Shown here: positions 8,765 through 17,932 of the stretch, piece by piece
How the letters are laid out: every line of letters begins with the position of its first letter
Position numbering within the stretch: the first letter of the stretch is position 1
Origin: CAYGZQ01 sp964354375 [NCBI: uncultured Planctomycetota bacterium]
Lineage (GTDB): Bacteria > JAJVIF01 > JAPKYR01
DNA: 64,000 nt
Direction: 5' to 3'
Assembly: GCA_964354375.1 (NCBI GenBank)
Contig: CAYGZQ010000011.1
Location: 13,722-77,721, forward strand
The notes under the pieces: model-generated
What the model was told of the DNA's origin: nothing
Database searches by the model: none
What the model saw: the letters and a program-made list of their open reading frames with translations, nothing else
Translations under genes and position numbers: made by a program

Positions 8765-10564
8765 TCAGTTAGTTGTCTTCCCGTAAGTTCCGTAGATCGT
8801 GACGGGAGGGGGTTCCATCTCAATCCGTTCGCACCATGCGGCCCAGTAGTATTGCGCGCCGAATGAGAGAATTTGAGTCGAAACGCCTGGATTGATGAAC
8901 GGTATCTGGCTTATGTTGTAGTTCCCGGTGATAGTATTCGAGCCATCGAATGCGGCGGGCCCCCAATCGAAATGATGAGTGCTCGTCACCTTGGGTGTGG
9001 CTTGCGGGTTCACATGGACATCTATCCCCAATCTGCAGGCTGCCGGGTGCAACGTGTCGGACTGGGCATCCTGGGCCATATAAGTGATGCTCGCATGGAA
9101 CGGACCGATCTGGCTTGATTCCGAGTGGATTGATATCGATGGATAAAGCCCGTCTGCATAATTCAGAGTATAGATCGGCTGAAAAGCGTCCGGGTCAGCG
9201 AGTATTATCGATCCCATGCCGAACAGGTCGGCTTCATACACCTGCATTACAGGTCCGTAGCCATCCACACCCTCTTGTTGGACATAAACGACTGCTGCGA
9301 AGTTACGTGCGTTTGTGTTCGGGCTCACATCAATAGACGGAAGGCCCGCGTTCAAACTTGCGTAAGTGGGGTTCCTCAGCACCTGCATTGTTCGCAGGCT
9401 GTATCCCTCGCCTGCTTGACCTCCCGTTATCGGCCACCCGCCCGCAACGACATCAAAGCCTGCGTGGGCGGAGTCAAACTGGGAAGTGTAGGCAACCACA
9501 ACATATTTATGGTTTTCAGACCAGAACCAATCGAGCCCATTGATGGTGGTGTAGAAATCCAGGCGCCCGATATCCACCGACGGCGTGTATCCATTGTGGT
9601 CTGTGTCGGTCTGGACGACCAAAGGCCATAGTGCGCTGTTATACTGGTCCGTGAACCATCCGTCACCCATAGCCCAGCAAGCCTCCTCCAGTTCGCCGGT
9701 GAGGTGAGTATCGCGTCTGAAGAAGACGTATTTCAGAAACTGCTTAGCCTGGTCCAAGTCGGCGTCGGAATAGAAGATGAAAAGATCCCCAGTTTCGTGG
9801 TCGTAAGCTAGATCCGGAGTCACATCCGGCCACTGCCTGTTCTTGAGAGGATCATTATTGTCGTCGTCGGGTATGATATAGTCCTTTCGTTCGACAGCTC
9901 CTTCCGGGAAGTCGGCCTCATGCCATCGCAACACGGTCAAACCGATATCCCAGTCAACACCGGTGTTAGTCTCTGTCTTAAAAGGGAAGGTCTCGAGCTC
10001 GAAGAAGTCAATCCCCAGTTGCTCGACGATATCAGCCTGAGGGATATTGAGCACCTGATAGCAGACCGCGAGCTCAACGATTCTGGTCCCGCCCCAGACA
10101 ACGCATATCGCATCGCACTTTGGTGCACGATAATCGACGGCATTCTCGGGATCGAGATCGTCTCTCTTTGTGACCCATTGCACCACCGACATACTGCCAG
10201 CAGTCCCATCAGCGCCTCCCTGAAGCCATCGGAAAACCGGCTTGAAAGGAGCATACGGGTCGTCGACATTCCGCGCAAGCGCTACGGCAGCCGTGCTGAA
10301 GGAGTTAACCGAATACTGCTTGCCAGGAGTGGGGCCGACCAGGTTATAGCCTGCACCGATAGAGCCCAGTGAGATGTCGTGGAACCCGGCCACCTCCGTC
10401 TCCTGCGGCATAATCTCGTCAATGTCCTGAAAGATCGGCCATGCAGGGGGCATGATCTCACATGATCTCGCGACATCGGGGTCCATTGGGTTCTGCCTAT
10501 GCGAGCATCCACCCACAACGCACAAGAGCACCGCAATACCCAGAACTGATGAATTGAGTCTCAT
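8765..10564 (-). CDS. Large exported lipoprotein, unknown function
   Basis: A 599-aa predicted lipoprotein. The signal peptide MRLNSSVLGIAVLLCVVGGC ends in a lipobox (VGGC), followed by SHRQNPMDPD. The rest is Asp-, Tyr- and Trp-rich with many short beta-strand patterns (for example TPDLAYDHETGDLFIFYSDAD), which suggests a beta-propeller or repeated beta domain at the outer or inner membrane surface. I recognise no catalytic motif or named family. It lies 20 bp downstream of another lipoprotein gene and has an AGAGGAGAG ribosome-binding site, so the two are one operon. Confidence 0.75.
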   Translation of the reverse strand: MRLNSSVLGIAVLLCVVGGCSHRQNPMDPDVARSCEIMPPAWPIFQDIDEIMPQETEVAGFHDISLGSIGAGYNLVGPTPGKQYSVNSFSTAAVALARNVDDPYAPFKPVFRWLQGGADGTAGSMSVVQWVTKRDDLDPENAVDYRAPKCDAICVVWGGTRIVELAVCYQVLNIPQADIVEQLGIDFFELETFPFKTETNTGVDWDIGLTVLRWHEADFPEGAVERKDYIIPDDDNNDPLKNRQWPDVTPDLAYDHETGDLFIFYSDADLDQAKQFLKYVFFRRDTHLTGELEEACWAMGDGWFTDQYNSALWPLVVQTDTDHNGYTPSVDIGRLDFYTTINGLDWFWSENHKYVVVAYTSQFDSAHAGFDVVAGGWPITGGQAGEGYSLRTMQVLRNPTYASLNAGLPSIDVSPNTNARNFAAVVYVQQEGVDGYGPVMQVYEADLFGMGSIILADPDAFQPIYTLNYADGLYPSISIHSESSQIGPFHASITYMAQDAQSDTLHPAACRLGIDVHVNPQATPKVTSTHHFDWGPAAFDGSNTITGNYNISQIPFINPGVSTQILSFGAQYYWAAWCERIEMEPPPVTIYGTYGKTTN

Positions 10565-10584
10565 AACTTGTCTCTCCTCTCTTG

Positions 10585-11757
10585 CTAGTCGTTATCTATC
10601 ACAAAATCGAAGATGTCATAAGCTACCGTTGGGGCAACACCGGGTTCCCAGGATGGAGGTCCATAGTAGAATAGCGCGGCAGCGCCACGGTAGGAGCCGT
10701 TTCCGAAGTAGTACGTCACAACCTGTGGTGGGAGCGTCGCCCGTATGCCGATCGGCGGGGGATCAACAGGGGGACAATTGAAGATCAGCGGGCCGCCAAG
10801 TATCGATTCGTAGTCCCAATACCGTGCGCTGAGTATGTTCGGTACCTCGCCGTACCATTGCAGGTACTCGAGCCACAACTTCTCGCAGTCGTATTCGGTG
10901 GTTCCGCAGCAGTTGTCCTGCGTGATCACCTCGTTGTTGTTCAGGACATACTCGAAGTAATACGGCTCGCGCTGGTTAGCGGAGAACGGGAAATCATCGA
11001 CCGGATTCGTGACCGGCGTCACGGTTGCAGGCTCCCAGCATGCCTCTATCGCGTAGCCTGCCGTCACTGCTCCGCCGGGAAGCGAGATATGATACGTCCG
11101 CTCCACCTGCCCATTGCACTGAAACATGTGCCTGTCCTCGTCGGTGTAGAAATTGAGGAAAGCGTTGACATTCGCGGTCGGCGTGCCCTTTGAGAATTTA
11201 CCGGGCCAGTAGTTGAAGATGGGCATCGATGAGCCCGAATCCCACCACGGGCTCCAGCGGGGCGAGTACCCGTCCGGGTTCAATACCTCGGGATCCCCCT
11301 TCTCTCGCCAGCTCACCCTGATAGGATCATAAAAGGGGAAAGTCGCCTCAGAGTCCCATTTGAGCTCTACCGACGCGTTGAACATGATAATGCCCTTCAC
11401 ATCAAATCCGGTGTACTCGGGATGCCCAGGGAACGGATGCGTGATCCGGACGGCGAGATCGATGGTGCCATCCCCGTTGTTTACGATATTCGTCACCTCA
11501 AGACAGTCTTTGCAGTAATCCTCAAGGAATTTCGTGGAGTTCAAGTGCAGCCGGCCCAGACGTTTCGGGGCGATTTCCACCCGGCTGTGATCGCCGGAGA
11601 AATAGAGCGTGAACTCCCCCCAGAGACGATGAGGATCGTCAATGCCGCCGATGCCGCACGGTCTGACATCAAGGCTCGGCGCGATCGGTCCCGTCTGCGA
11701 ATGGGCACACCCCACCAGCATCGCCATGACGATGACGATAAGCAGTATGCGACACAT
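10585..11757 (-). CDS. Exported lipoprotein of a CxDCL-type family (paralogue of the 51.8-kb gene)
   Basis: A 390-aa predicted lipoprotein with signal MCRILLIVIVMAMLVGC (lipobox LVGC). Residues about 45-135 align with the N-terminal domain of the lipoprotein at 51801-53774: both have an LWG/IWG start, then YCKDCLEVTNIVN or YCTDCLKFANIVN, then a Pro-rich THPFP or KNPYP and DVKGI or DVRGI. The shared Cys pair, CxxC, may bind metal or form a disulfide. The C-terminal part has further Cys (QDNCCGTTEYDC). Function unknown. It is the first gene of a two-lipoprotein operon; GGAGGG precedes the ATG, and TTGACA at 11848-11843 with TATTCG 17 bases on is a weak promoter candidate. Confidence 0.78.
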   Translation of the reverse strand: MCRILLIVIVMAMLVGCAHSQTGPIAPSLDVRPCGIGGIDDPHRLWGEFTLYFSGDHSRVEIAPKRLGRLHLNSTKFLEDYCKDCLEVTNIVNNGDGTIDLAVRITHPFPGHPEYTGFDVKGIIMFNASVELKWDSEATFPFYDPIRVSWREKGDPEVLNPDGYSPRWSPWWDSGSSMPIFNYWPGKFSKGTPTANVNAFLNFYTDEDRHMFQCNGQVERTYHISLPGGAVTAGYAIEACWEPATVTPVTNPVDDFPFSANQREPYYFEYVLNNNEVITQDNCCGTTEYDCEKLWLEYLQWYGEVPNILSARYWDYESILGGPLIFNCPPVDPPPIGIRATLPPQVVTYYFGNGSYRGAAALFYYGPPSWEPGVAPTVAYDIFDFVIDND

Positions 11758-11948
11758 ACGATCCCTCCCTCTGAGCGGATATTTTTTATATACTGTTCTT
11801 CTGGATGCTACCTACTTCCCGAATACCACAGTTTCGCTTATGTGTCAAGCCTCGATTCCGTTTTCTCATGACCAGGTCTCTGCAATCCGACTAGGTTATC
11901 GGGTGCTCTGGGAAAACCAACCATAGTCTAGCCTGAATGAGGAAAGAA

Positions 11949-11969
11949 AAACCCGCGCTGGGCGGGTTT
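11949..11969 (-). terminator. Intrinsic terminator after the propeller gene
   Basis: AAACCCGC/GCGGGTTT stem with a 5-base loop. Read on the minus strand it is followed by TTCTTTCC and lies about 30 bases after the stop of the 11999-13243 gene. Confidence 0.7.
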
Positions 11970-11998
11970 GAAGACTGTCTCAGTTGTAGAGCGCGACT

Positions 11999-13243
11999 CT
12001 ATAAATCCGGTTGCTCTTCGTAGTAGGGGTCCTTGGTGATCTTGTACACCGTGGCTCCGTTCGCCTCGCCCTTGCTGTCCATGTAGAACAGCGCCTCATC
12101 GTAGTGCGTGTCGCCGGAGAAATCCCATCGCTTGCTCACGAAGACGATCCATTTACCGTCGTCGGAGATCGCGGGGAACGAGTCTGCGAAGCGGTTGTAG
12201 GTGAGCTGCCGCTCGTTCTTGCCGCTGCGGTCGCACGCGTAGAGCTCGATGAACCCCTCCGCCTGCGGAGTCATCTGGAGCAGCTTCTCGTAGATGATGA
12301 TCGAGCCGTCGTAATTGATGGCTGGGAAATACTCCGGTATGTCTGAGTTGGTCAGGTTCACAGTGAAATTGCCCTGAATATCGTACAGGTAAATATCCAT
12401 CTCGCCATCGTAGAACGAGTTGTAGACAACGTAGTTCCCGTCCCCGGAAATCTTCGGTATCGCATTCTTGAGGCGGGTATCCGCGACCATCTTCGCGTTG
12501 TTCGCGTCGCCGTCGGCCAGCATGAGCTTGGGCTCGTCGGGCAGTTCCTTTGTCGCCGACATGTAAACCATCTTTGATCCGTCCGCCGTCACGCTCACGC
12601 CGTAGTCGGTTTCATTGTTGAAGGTGAGGCGGGTCGGACCCTTGTAGTCGGCCGTGCCGAAAAGGGTCATGTCGATCATGTAGATCTCGGAGTTCTTGGT
12701 GAACGGGTTGGGATTGTTCGGATCGTCGTCGTGATCGCTGATGAAGTACACGCGCGTGCCGTCCGTCGTTATCGCGGGGAAGCTCTCGACTGAGGGCCAG
12801 TCGGTGAGACGGATGGGATCGTAGCCGGTCTCATCCAGCATGTAGATATCGCTGTTGCCTTCCTCCGTGATATCGCACCGGACGACTATTTTCAGCCCGG
12901 GACCCGCGGTCACGGAGTCCTCGTACGTGCCTTCGCCGACAGGCTCCTCTTCGCCCTGGTAGATCTCCTTGCCGAGAAGCTCGGTCAACTGGTCAAGAGT
13001 CCTGACGCCAGTGCTGTCGCCCTCGGGGAAGACCACCTGGTTAGCAACATCCTCCCCCTGCACGCCGGACACCTGCCCGGTCGGGGCCCCCTTGGGCACG
13101 CTGCCGGATCCTCTCCCGCCGGGACCTGTCGCGCAGCTCCCGGGTCTCACCGCGATGGTTATCCCCAGTATCGCAACCACCAGCAATACGGGAAACAGCC
13201 AGAAAAGCTCATCGCGATCTTGTTTTTCCTTAAGTTCATCCAT
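11999..13243 (-). CDS. Membrane-anchored TolB-like (PD40/WD40-like) beta-propeller protein
   Basis: A 414-aa protein with a short charged N-terminus, one transmembrane segment (LFWLFPVLLVVAILGITIAV, residues about 14-33), a low-complexity linker, and a C-terminal beta-propeller. The propeller blades carry TolB/PD40 signatures: NSDIYMLDETG, RLTDWPSVESFPAITTDGTRVYFIS, FPAINYDGSIIIYEK and FPAISDDGKWIVFVS. This fold usually serves protein-protein interaction on the periplasmic side. There is no sign that it is the TolB of a Tol-Pal operon: no tolQRA or pal lies nearby. A terminator follows on the same strand. Confidence 0.8.
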   Translation of the reverse strand: MDELKEKQDRDELFWLFPVLLVVAILGITIAVRPGSCATGPGGRGSGSVPKGAPTGQVSGVQGEDVANQVVFPEGDSTGVRTLDQLTELLGKEIYQGEEEPVGEGTYEDSVTAGPGLKIVVRCDITEEGNSDIYMLDETGYDPIRLTDWPSVESFPAITTDGTRVYFISDHDDDPNNPNPFTKNSEIYMIDMTLFGTADYKGPTRLTFNNETDYGVSVTADGSKMVYMSATKELPDEPKLMLADGDANNAKMVADTRLKNAIPKISGDGNYVVYNSFYDGEMDIYLYDIQGNFTVNLTNSDIPEYFPAINYDGSIIIYEKLLQMTPQAEGFIELYACDRSGKNERQLTYNRFADSFPAISDDGKWIVFVSKRWDFSGDTHYDEALFYMDSKGEANGATVYKITKDPYYEEQPDL

Positions 13244-13303
13244 TTAATGCCACCTCTGAACATGCCCGAACAGTTATGAGGCGCTCGGACATCAAAAGGT
13301 TCA

Positions 13304-15004
13304 TCAGTCCGGTTCCTTCCTTGGACGAAGACGGATCAACCTTAATATCTTCTCCTTCTCCTCAGGATCGAACGCCCCAAGCAGGAAGAGGAGTATAGAA
13401 TACGCCGCGAAGTATATCAAATACTCGCCGATCACCATGAAGCCGGGCCATCCGATGTACCACAGGATGGGCGCCGGGATGAGACATGCCAGGCTGATCT
13501 TCGCGATGTCGATCCAGTTCGCAAACACTCCGTACCGTTTCACAATCCACCGCCCGAAGAACCAGGTTCCCACGAGCCCCACCACTATGGCCACGGCGGG
13601 TCCCGCAAGAGCGCGTCCGATCGGATCGTCCGGCCCGAAGGCGCTGAAAGGCAGCACCTTCATGAGAACCCAGTTCAGCGCAAACGCGCAGACCAGAAGG
13701 GCCGTGACATTCTTGAGGGGGTACTCGGGATGATTCGAGGCGATGATGATGATGCTTGCGGAAAGATAGAGCGTGTACGCGGCCATCGCGAAGACCAGCA
13801 CCCCGAGATACTCCCATGCAAACGGGAATTTGTCGCCGGCCAGGATCGTGAAAATCTCCTTGGACGTTCCGCACATCGCCACTGAGATGGGAAGCAGGAC
13901 TATGAAACCCGCTTTCGTGGCCTGAACGATGATCTTCCGGACCTTGTCCAGATCGCCCCGGCCGAGATGGTAACTGATGGTGGGGAACAACGCGGGATAG
14001 AGAGATTGATATAGAATCGCAGGTATCAGGGCTATCAGGCTCGCGAATCCGTAGCTCCCGAGAATCTGGTTCGCGAGAAGCTCATGCGGCGAAGCCGATG
14101 AATTCGATCCGGGATTCACGTACATGGAAGGGAGCATGCCGGACGTCACGAAGCCCTTGACGCACCACAGGTCGACCTTGAGAAGGGCCTGGTAGACGAA
14201 CATAGCGACAATGTTCGGCGTTATGAACCGGACAATCGCCCTTATCATCCCCGGCTCTTCCCTGAAACCCTCCACACCCTTCGTGTACTGAACGCTGAAG
14301 TAGAGGCCGACAACGCTCGAAAGGAAATTGGCGATCAGCGCAAGGGGAATCATCAAACCCGGATGACCAGCCTTGTAGGCCCACAGCACGCCTGCGACGG
14401 TCATCACCGTTCGACTCGCGTTGTACCAGATGACCGTGTACGACTCTTTCGTGAATCTCCTCAGGCCGTTGAGAACGCTCATCCGGATGTTGTACATCGC
14501 GTACGCCGGGATATCGATCATCGCCAGCGCGAACAGAAGTCCGAATACGAAGGTCTCTCGGAAGTACTTCGTCGCGATTGGCGCGATTACAAGGCTTATG
14601 GCAAACAGGATCAGACTGAACCACACCTGCAGCTTGAAGCCCTTCGTCAAAAAATAGCCCAGGAACGCGCGGTCTTCGGCGATGAATTTGCTTACCGCTG
14701 CTGGAAGCCCGTAGTGCAGCGCGATCTCAAATGCCATCACGAAGCTCATCAAAACCTGGAAGTTGCCGAAATCGCCTTCCGGCATGATTCGCGGAAGGAC
14801 GATGTTCATCGTGACGAAGGTGCAGGCCAGTCCGAAGACCCGCGCAAGCAGGATTACGAAAGTGCCCCGGGCGATCGATTCACCCTCTAGCGCGACGGGC
14901 ATGGTCGCGTCTTCCTCGAACCGATCGGTCGATGGTCCCGAGAAGGTGAGATCGCCGTGCAGGATGTCCTCGGCTTTTGATGATGGTTTCGATGCCGCAG
15001 GCAT
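13304..15004 (-). CDS. Polysaccharide/lipid flippase of the Wzx/MOP superfamily
   Basis: A 566-aa polytopic membrane protein. After a hydrophilic N-terminus come about 14 hydrophobic segments, beginning with IARGTFVILLARVFGLACTF, which is the typical first helix of oligosaccharide flippases of the MOP superfamily (RfbX/Wzx, MurJ relatives). Further family-like blocks are ILPRIMPEGDFG-type LxxxLGxxxFG and GLPAAVSKFIAE. It would flip lipid-linked glycans across the inner membrane. I chose the ATG at 15004; an ATG at 14902, just before the first helix, is also possible. The frame stays open to 15370 but would run into the divergent dehydrogenase gene. The downstream neighbour is the propeller gene. 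Confidence 0.82.
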   Translation of the reverse strand: MPAASKPSSKAEDILHGDLTFSGPSTDRFEEDATMPVALEGESIARGTFVILLARVFGLACTFVTMNIVLPRIMPEGDFGNFQVLMSFVMAFEIALHYGLPAAVSKFIAEDRAFLGYFLTKGFKLQVWFSLILFAISLVIAPIATKYFRETFVFGLLFALAMIDIPAYAMYNIRMSVLNGLRRFTKESYTVIWYNASRTVMTVAGVLWAYKAGHPGLMIPLALIANFLSSVVGLYFSVQYTKGVEGFREEPGMIRAIVRFITPNIVAMFVYQALLKVDLWCVKGFVTSGMLPSMYVNPGSNSSASPHELLANQILGSYGFASLIALIPAILYQSLYPALFPTISYHLGRGDLDKVRKIIVQATKAGFIVLLPISVAMCGTSKEIFTILAGDKFPFAWEYLGVLVFAMAAYTLYLSASIIIIASNHPEYPLKNVTALLVCAFALNWVLMKVLPFSAFGPDDPIGRALAGPAVAIVVGLVGTWFFGRWIVKRYGVFANWIDIAKISLACLIPAPILWYIGWPGFMVIGEYLIYFAAYSILLFLLGAFDPEEKEKILRLIRLRPRKEPD

Positions 15005-15200
15005 ATACTGAGCCGTCCCAGGCGCGATCTCCCATTCTACCCCCGGATATCGGGGATTTCCATTGCCCGATCGCGTTGTATAATGGACGTAACATGCGCG
15101 TCGAGGTAGCATGCGTCCCGCGCATGGTTCGATGTAACCATCCCCCACGGTCTTCCGGGGGGGATTATAGGGGGGGCATGCAGGAACCGGAGGTCGCGCG

Positions 15201-16199
15201 ATGCGTGCGATGATCCTCACAAAAATCGGAGAGCCGCTCAGACCGGTCGAGGTCCCCGACCCCCGACCCGGACCCGGGCAGGTTCTGCTCAAGGTCCACG
15301 CTTGCGGCGTGTGTCGCACCGATCTCCACGTGATCGACGGCGAGCTTCCCGACCCGAAACTTCCGCTCATAATCGGACACCAGATTGTCGGGAGCGTTGT
15401 CGCGCTCGGCGAGGGAGTGACGAAGTTAAGGACCGGCGACAGGGTAGGGGTTCCATGGCTCGGTGGAAGCTGCGGTCGCTGCGAATACTGCAGAACGGGA
15501 CGGGAGAATCTTTGCGATCTCGCGAGATATACGGGCTACCAGATCGACGGCGGGTTTGCGGAGATGACCGTTGCCGATGAGCGCTTCATCTTTCCGATCC
15601 CCGAAGGCTACGATGATCTTCAGGCCGCTCCGCTGCTCTGTGCGGGGCTGATCGGCTACAGAGCGTACCGATTCGTCGGCGACGCGCGGCGAATCGGGTT
15701 CTACGGCTTCGGCGCAGCGGCTCATATCCTGGCGCAAGTGGCCGGACATAAGGGCCGGGAAGTGTACGCGTTCACACGTCCCGGCGACAAAAGCTCGCAG
15801 GAATTCGCTCGGAGCCTTGGAGCAGTCTGGGCGGGAGGGTCGGATGAATCCGCGCCAAGTCCTCTCGATGCTGCGATTATTTTCGCGCCTATCGGAGACC
15901 TGGTCCCGACCGCCCTGCGTGGCGTTGTTAAGGGCGGAATCGTCGTCTGCGCCGGAATCCACATGAGCGACATCCCCTCGTTCCCGTATTCCATCCTGTG
16001 GGGCGAGCGCTCGATCAAATCGGTCGCGAATCTCACGCGGCGCGACGGTGAGGAGTTCCTCGCTCTCGCGCCGAGAGTGCCGATCAAGACGCAGGTCGCG
16101 GCTTATCCCCTCGAAAAGGCAAATGAGGCGCTGGACGATCTGAGGGCGGGCAGGTTCAACGGCGCTGCAGTGATCGTAATCGGGGAATCTCCACGTTAG
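15201..16199 (+). CDS. Zinc-binding alcohol dehydrogenase family protein (MDR superfamily)
   Basis: A 332-aa medium-chain dehydrogenase/reductase. It has the GroES-like N-terminal domain with the catalytic zinc Cys in GVCRTDLH, then GHQIVGSVVALGEGV, and the structural zinc Cys cluster CGRCEYCRTGRENLC. The nucleotide-binding domain starts at IGFYGFGAAAH, with the glycine-rich motif slightly changed. The whole protein, including CAGIHMSDIPSFPY and SVANLTRRDGEEFL, follows the subfamily of zinc-binding alcohol dehydrogenases that carry GHQ instead of GHE. The substrate is unknown. A GGAGG ribosome-binding site precedes the ATG. Upstream lies a TATAAT (15079-15084) and a C-rich/G-rich hairpin (15139-15164). 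Confidence 0.87.
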   Translation: MRAMILTKIGEPLRPVEVPDPRPGPGQVLLKVHACGVCRTDLHVIDGELPDPKLPLIIGHQIVGSVVALGEGVTKLRTGDRVGVPWLGGSCGRCEYCRTGRENLCDLARYTGYQIDGGFAEMTVADERFIFPIPEGYDDLQAAPLLCAGLIGYRAYRFVGDARRIGFYGFGAAAHILAQVAGHKGREVYAFTRPGDKSSQEFARSLGAVWAGGSDESAPSPLDAAIIFAPIGDLVPTALRGVVKGGIVVCAGIHMSDIPSFPYSILWGERSIKSVANLTRRDGEEFLALAPRVPIKTQVAAYPLEKANEALDDLRAGRFNGAAVIVIGESPR

Positions 16200-16220
16200 G
16201 TTCCTGACCGGCTCTTTTGG

Positions 16221-16240
16221 GGCAGGCTTTCCAGCCTGCC
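16221..16240. repeat. Inverted repeat between convergent genes, possible terminator
   Basis: GGCAGGCT/AGCCTGCC arms with a TTCC loop between the stops of the dehydrogenase and the methyltransferase. There is no strong T-run on either strand. It resembles the dispersed-palindrome class also suggested for the element at 589-608. Confidence 0.5.
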
Positions 16241-16269
16241 ATTTCTGAATACTGCACGTGTGGCCGGTC

Positions 16270-17022
16270 TCATGCCCGTCCTCTCACTACCGCGATCAGA
16301 TATTCCGCCAGGTTGGCCTCTTCCGGGCTGAACTCGAATTCGATCGCCGGTCTCCCTTTGCGCTTGCCCCTTCCTGCAGATCCGCTCTTATCTTTCGGTT
16401 TTATGCCCAGAAGACCTTTCAGCCCAAGGTAGATGTTCATCGCGAAGACGCCGAATTTCGTGTATGCCTTCCCTTTCACGAACTGCCCGAAAATCGAAAT
16501 GTTCCATTTGTCAGAGGGGAAGCTCTCCCTGAGAAGCTCTCTCAGTTCTCCGAGCCTGAACTCGTTCACATGATAAGGGTTCCGCTGCGACGATGTCCGC
16601 ACCGCCCCGTTTGGGGTGCTGACTATCAGCATGCCCGACGGTTTCAGGACTCTGGACGCCTGCTGCACCAGCGTGTCGGGATTCTCGATATGCTCGATGA
16701 CCTCGAAACAAACGCAGGCGTCGAAATCGCCGTCCGCAAACGGGAGATCTCTTATGTCGGCTACTGCGAAACTCGGGTTGGTCGCCCCGTAATTCTCCTT
16801 CGCGTGATCGATGGCATCCTTGTCGATGTCGACGCCGGTCACGGACTGCGCGTACCCGCTCATCATGTACGTGCCGTACCCTGTCCCGCATCCGATGTCG
16901 AGCACCTTCATGCCCCGCACCTGATTGCACGCAAACTCGTACCGCGCCCTGTGCTCAGCCTCGAGCCTGGGAGGGCTTTTTGACGGGACAACTCGTTCGC
17001 CTGTGAATTCCAGATCAGACAT
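16270..17022 (-). CDS. Class I SAM-dependent methyltransferase
   Basis: A 250-aa Rossmann-fold methyltransferase. Motif I is VLDIGCGTGYGTYMM, motif II has GVDID, and the later DACVCFEVIEHIENPD and RVLKPSGMLIVSTPN are post-motif segments typical of the Methyltransf_11 and ubiE/COQ5-like group. A Gly/Lys-rich stretch (SGSAGRGKRKGRP) near the C-terminus is unusual. Its ATG overlaps the stop of the glycosyltransferase upstream by 8 bases, so it is the third gene of a murG-glycosyltransferase-methyltransferase operon and may act on a glycan or glycolipid. The substrate cannot be read from the sequence. Confidence 0.83.
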   Translation of the reverse strand: MSDLEFTGERVVPSKSPPRLEAEHRARYEFACNQVRGMKVLDIGCGTGYGTYMMSGYAQSVTGVDIDKDAIDHAKENYGATNPSFAVADIRDLPFADGDFDACVCFEVIEHIENPDTLVQQASRVLKPSGMLIVSTPNGAVRTSSQRNPYHVNEFRLGELRELLRESFPSDKWNISIFGQFVKGKAYTKFGVFAMNIYLGLKGLLGIKPKDKSGSAGRGKRKGRPAIEFEFSPEEANLAEYLIAVVRGRA

Positions 17023-17932
17023 TTTTTCCCTCCGAAGCTTTTCTAACCCCTTCAGCGAACCCGCGCGCGAAATGACACATCGCGCTGAAAACCCTCGGCC
17101 AGCTCACCAGAAACCCGGGATATTCCTGCGTTTCCTGCGTCAGAAGCCGCCATCCGACGAAGTGTGTCTTGACAAACGGCACGAGCAGCGACCCTCCGGG
17201 ACGGGTCAGAAACGAGCCTGGAAGGTCGTACATCGCGCGCGCCCGTCCCGTGCATTCGCCCAGACGTCGCTGGTGAACATAGATATCCTTCAGTTCCGTT
17301 TTGTTCCGGTGAAACACTTTCACAGCGCGGTTGAAATGAAGCTTCTCGCCCGCGAGCATCATGCGCGCGAACAAGAGGACATCCTCATTGCCGAACTGAT
17401 CCTCAAGGAACGGTCCGTACTTCTCGAAAACACTGCGGCGGACAGCCACGTTAACGGTCGGCTGCACTCTCCGCGGACCCTCCGGGGCGTGCGGCCCGTA
17501 GCCGGAGAACTCGCACCAATGGGCGAGTCTGCTGTAGCCGACGGACGGGTTGGCATTCAGGACAGGTCCGCCCAGAGCGCCGACATCAGGGTTATTCTCC
17601 ATGTAGCCGTGGATTGCCTCAAGCCAGCCCGTATCGGCATAGGCGTCCGCGTCTATGAAGCACAGAATGTCGCCCTTGGAGGCCTCGACACCACGGTTTC
17701 TCGCAGCGCCAGGATACGCGCGCTTCGGAAGCCTGACAAGATTGACCTCGGCGCCTACGCTAGCGATTGCTTCCGCCACGGCATTCCCCTCGGGTGGCCC
17801 GGGTTCGGTCGAATCGACAACGGTGATGTCGAACTCGCCGGGGAACGTCTCGCGATTAGCCAGAATCGACTTCAGCGTCCGGCCGATGGTCTCGCTCGAG
17901 CGGTAGGAAGGTATGATTACGTTAAGAAACAC
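17015..17932 (-). CDS. Glycosyltransferase family 2
   Basis: A 305-aa GT-A glycosyltransferase. It opens with the family-typical strand VFLNVIIPSYRSSETIGRTL, has ITVVDSTEPG, ARNRGVEASKGDILCFIDADAYAD (the DxD-type metal site), and GGPVLNANPSVGY in the acceptor region. A nucleotide-sugar donor is expected and the acceptor is unknown. The start is a GTG that overlaps the murG stop by 11 bases. A longer frame reaches upstream but lies inside murG and has no homology-like content. Its stop overlaps the methyltransferase start, so translation of the three genes is probably coupled. Confidence 0.87.
   Translation of the reverse strand: MFLNVIIPSYRSSETIGRTLKSILANRETFPGEFDITVVDSTEPGPPEGNAVAEAIASVGAEVNLVRLPKRAYPGAARNRGVEASKGDILCFIDADAYADTGWLEAIHGYMENNPDVGALGGPVLNANPSVGYSRLAHWCEFSGYGPHAPEGPRRVQPTVNVAVRRSVFEKYGPFLEDQFGNEDVLLFARMMLAGEKLHFNRAVKVFHRNKTELKDIYVHQRRLGECTGRARAMYDLPGSFLTRPGGSLLVPFVKTHFVGWRLLTQETQEYPGFLVSWPRVFSAMCHFARGFAEGVRKASEGKNV

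Noticed and set aside
15005-15370. N-terminal extension of the flippase gene by 122 codons
   Set aside because: It would overlap the start of the divergent dehydrogenase and is low-complexity Arg/Pro/Ser sequence; the ATG at 15004 lies much closer to the first helix.
15360-15390. GHQ instead of GHE in the MDR dehydrogenase, taken at first as a lost catalytic residue
   Set aside because: GHQ is usual in this subfamily of zinc-binding alcohol dehydrogenases, and the remaining zinc ligands are present.
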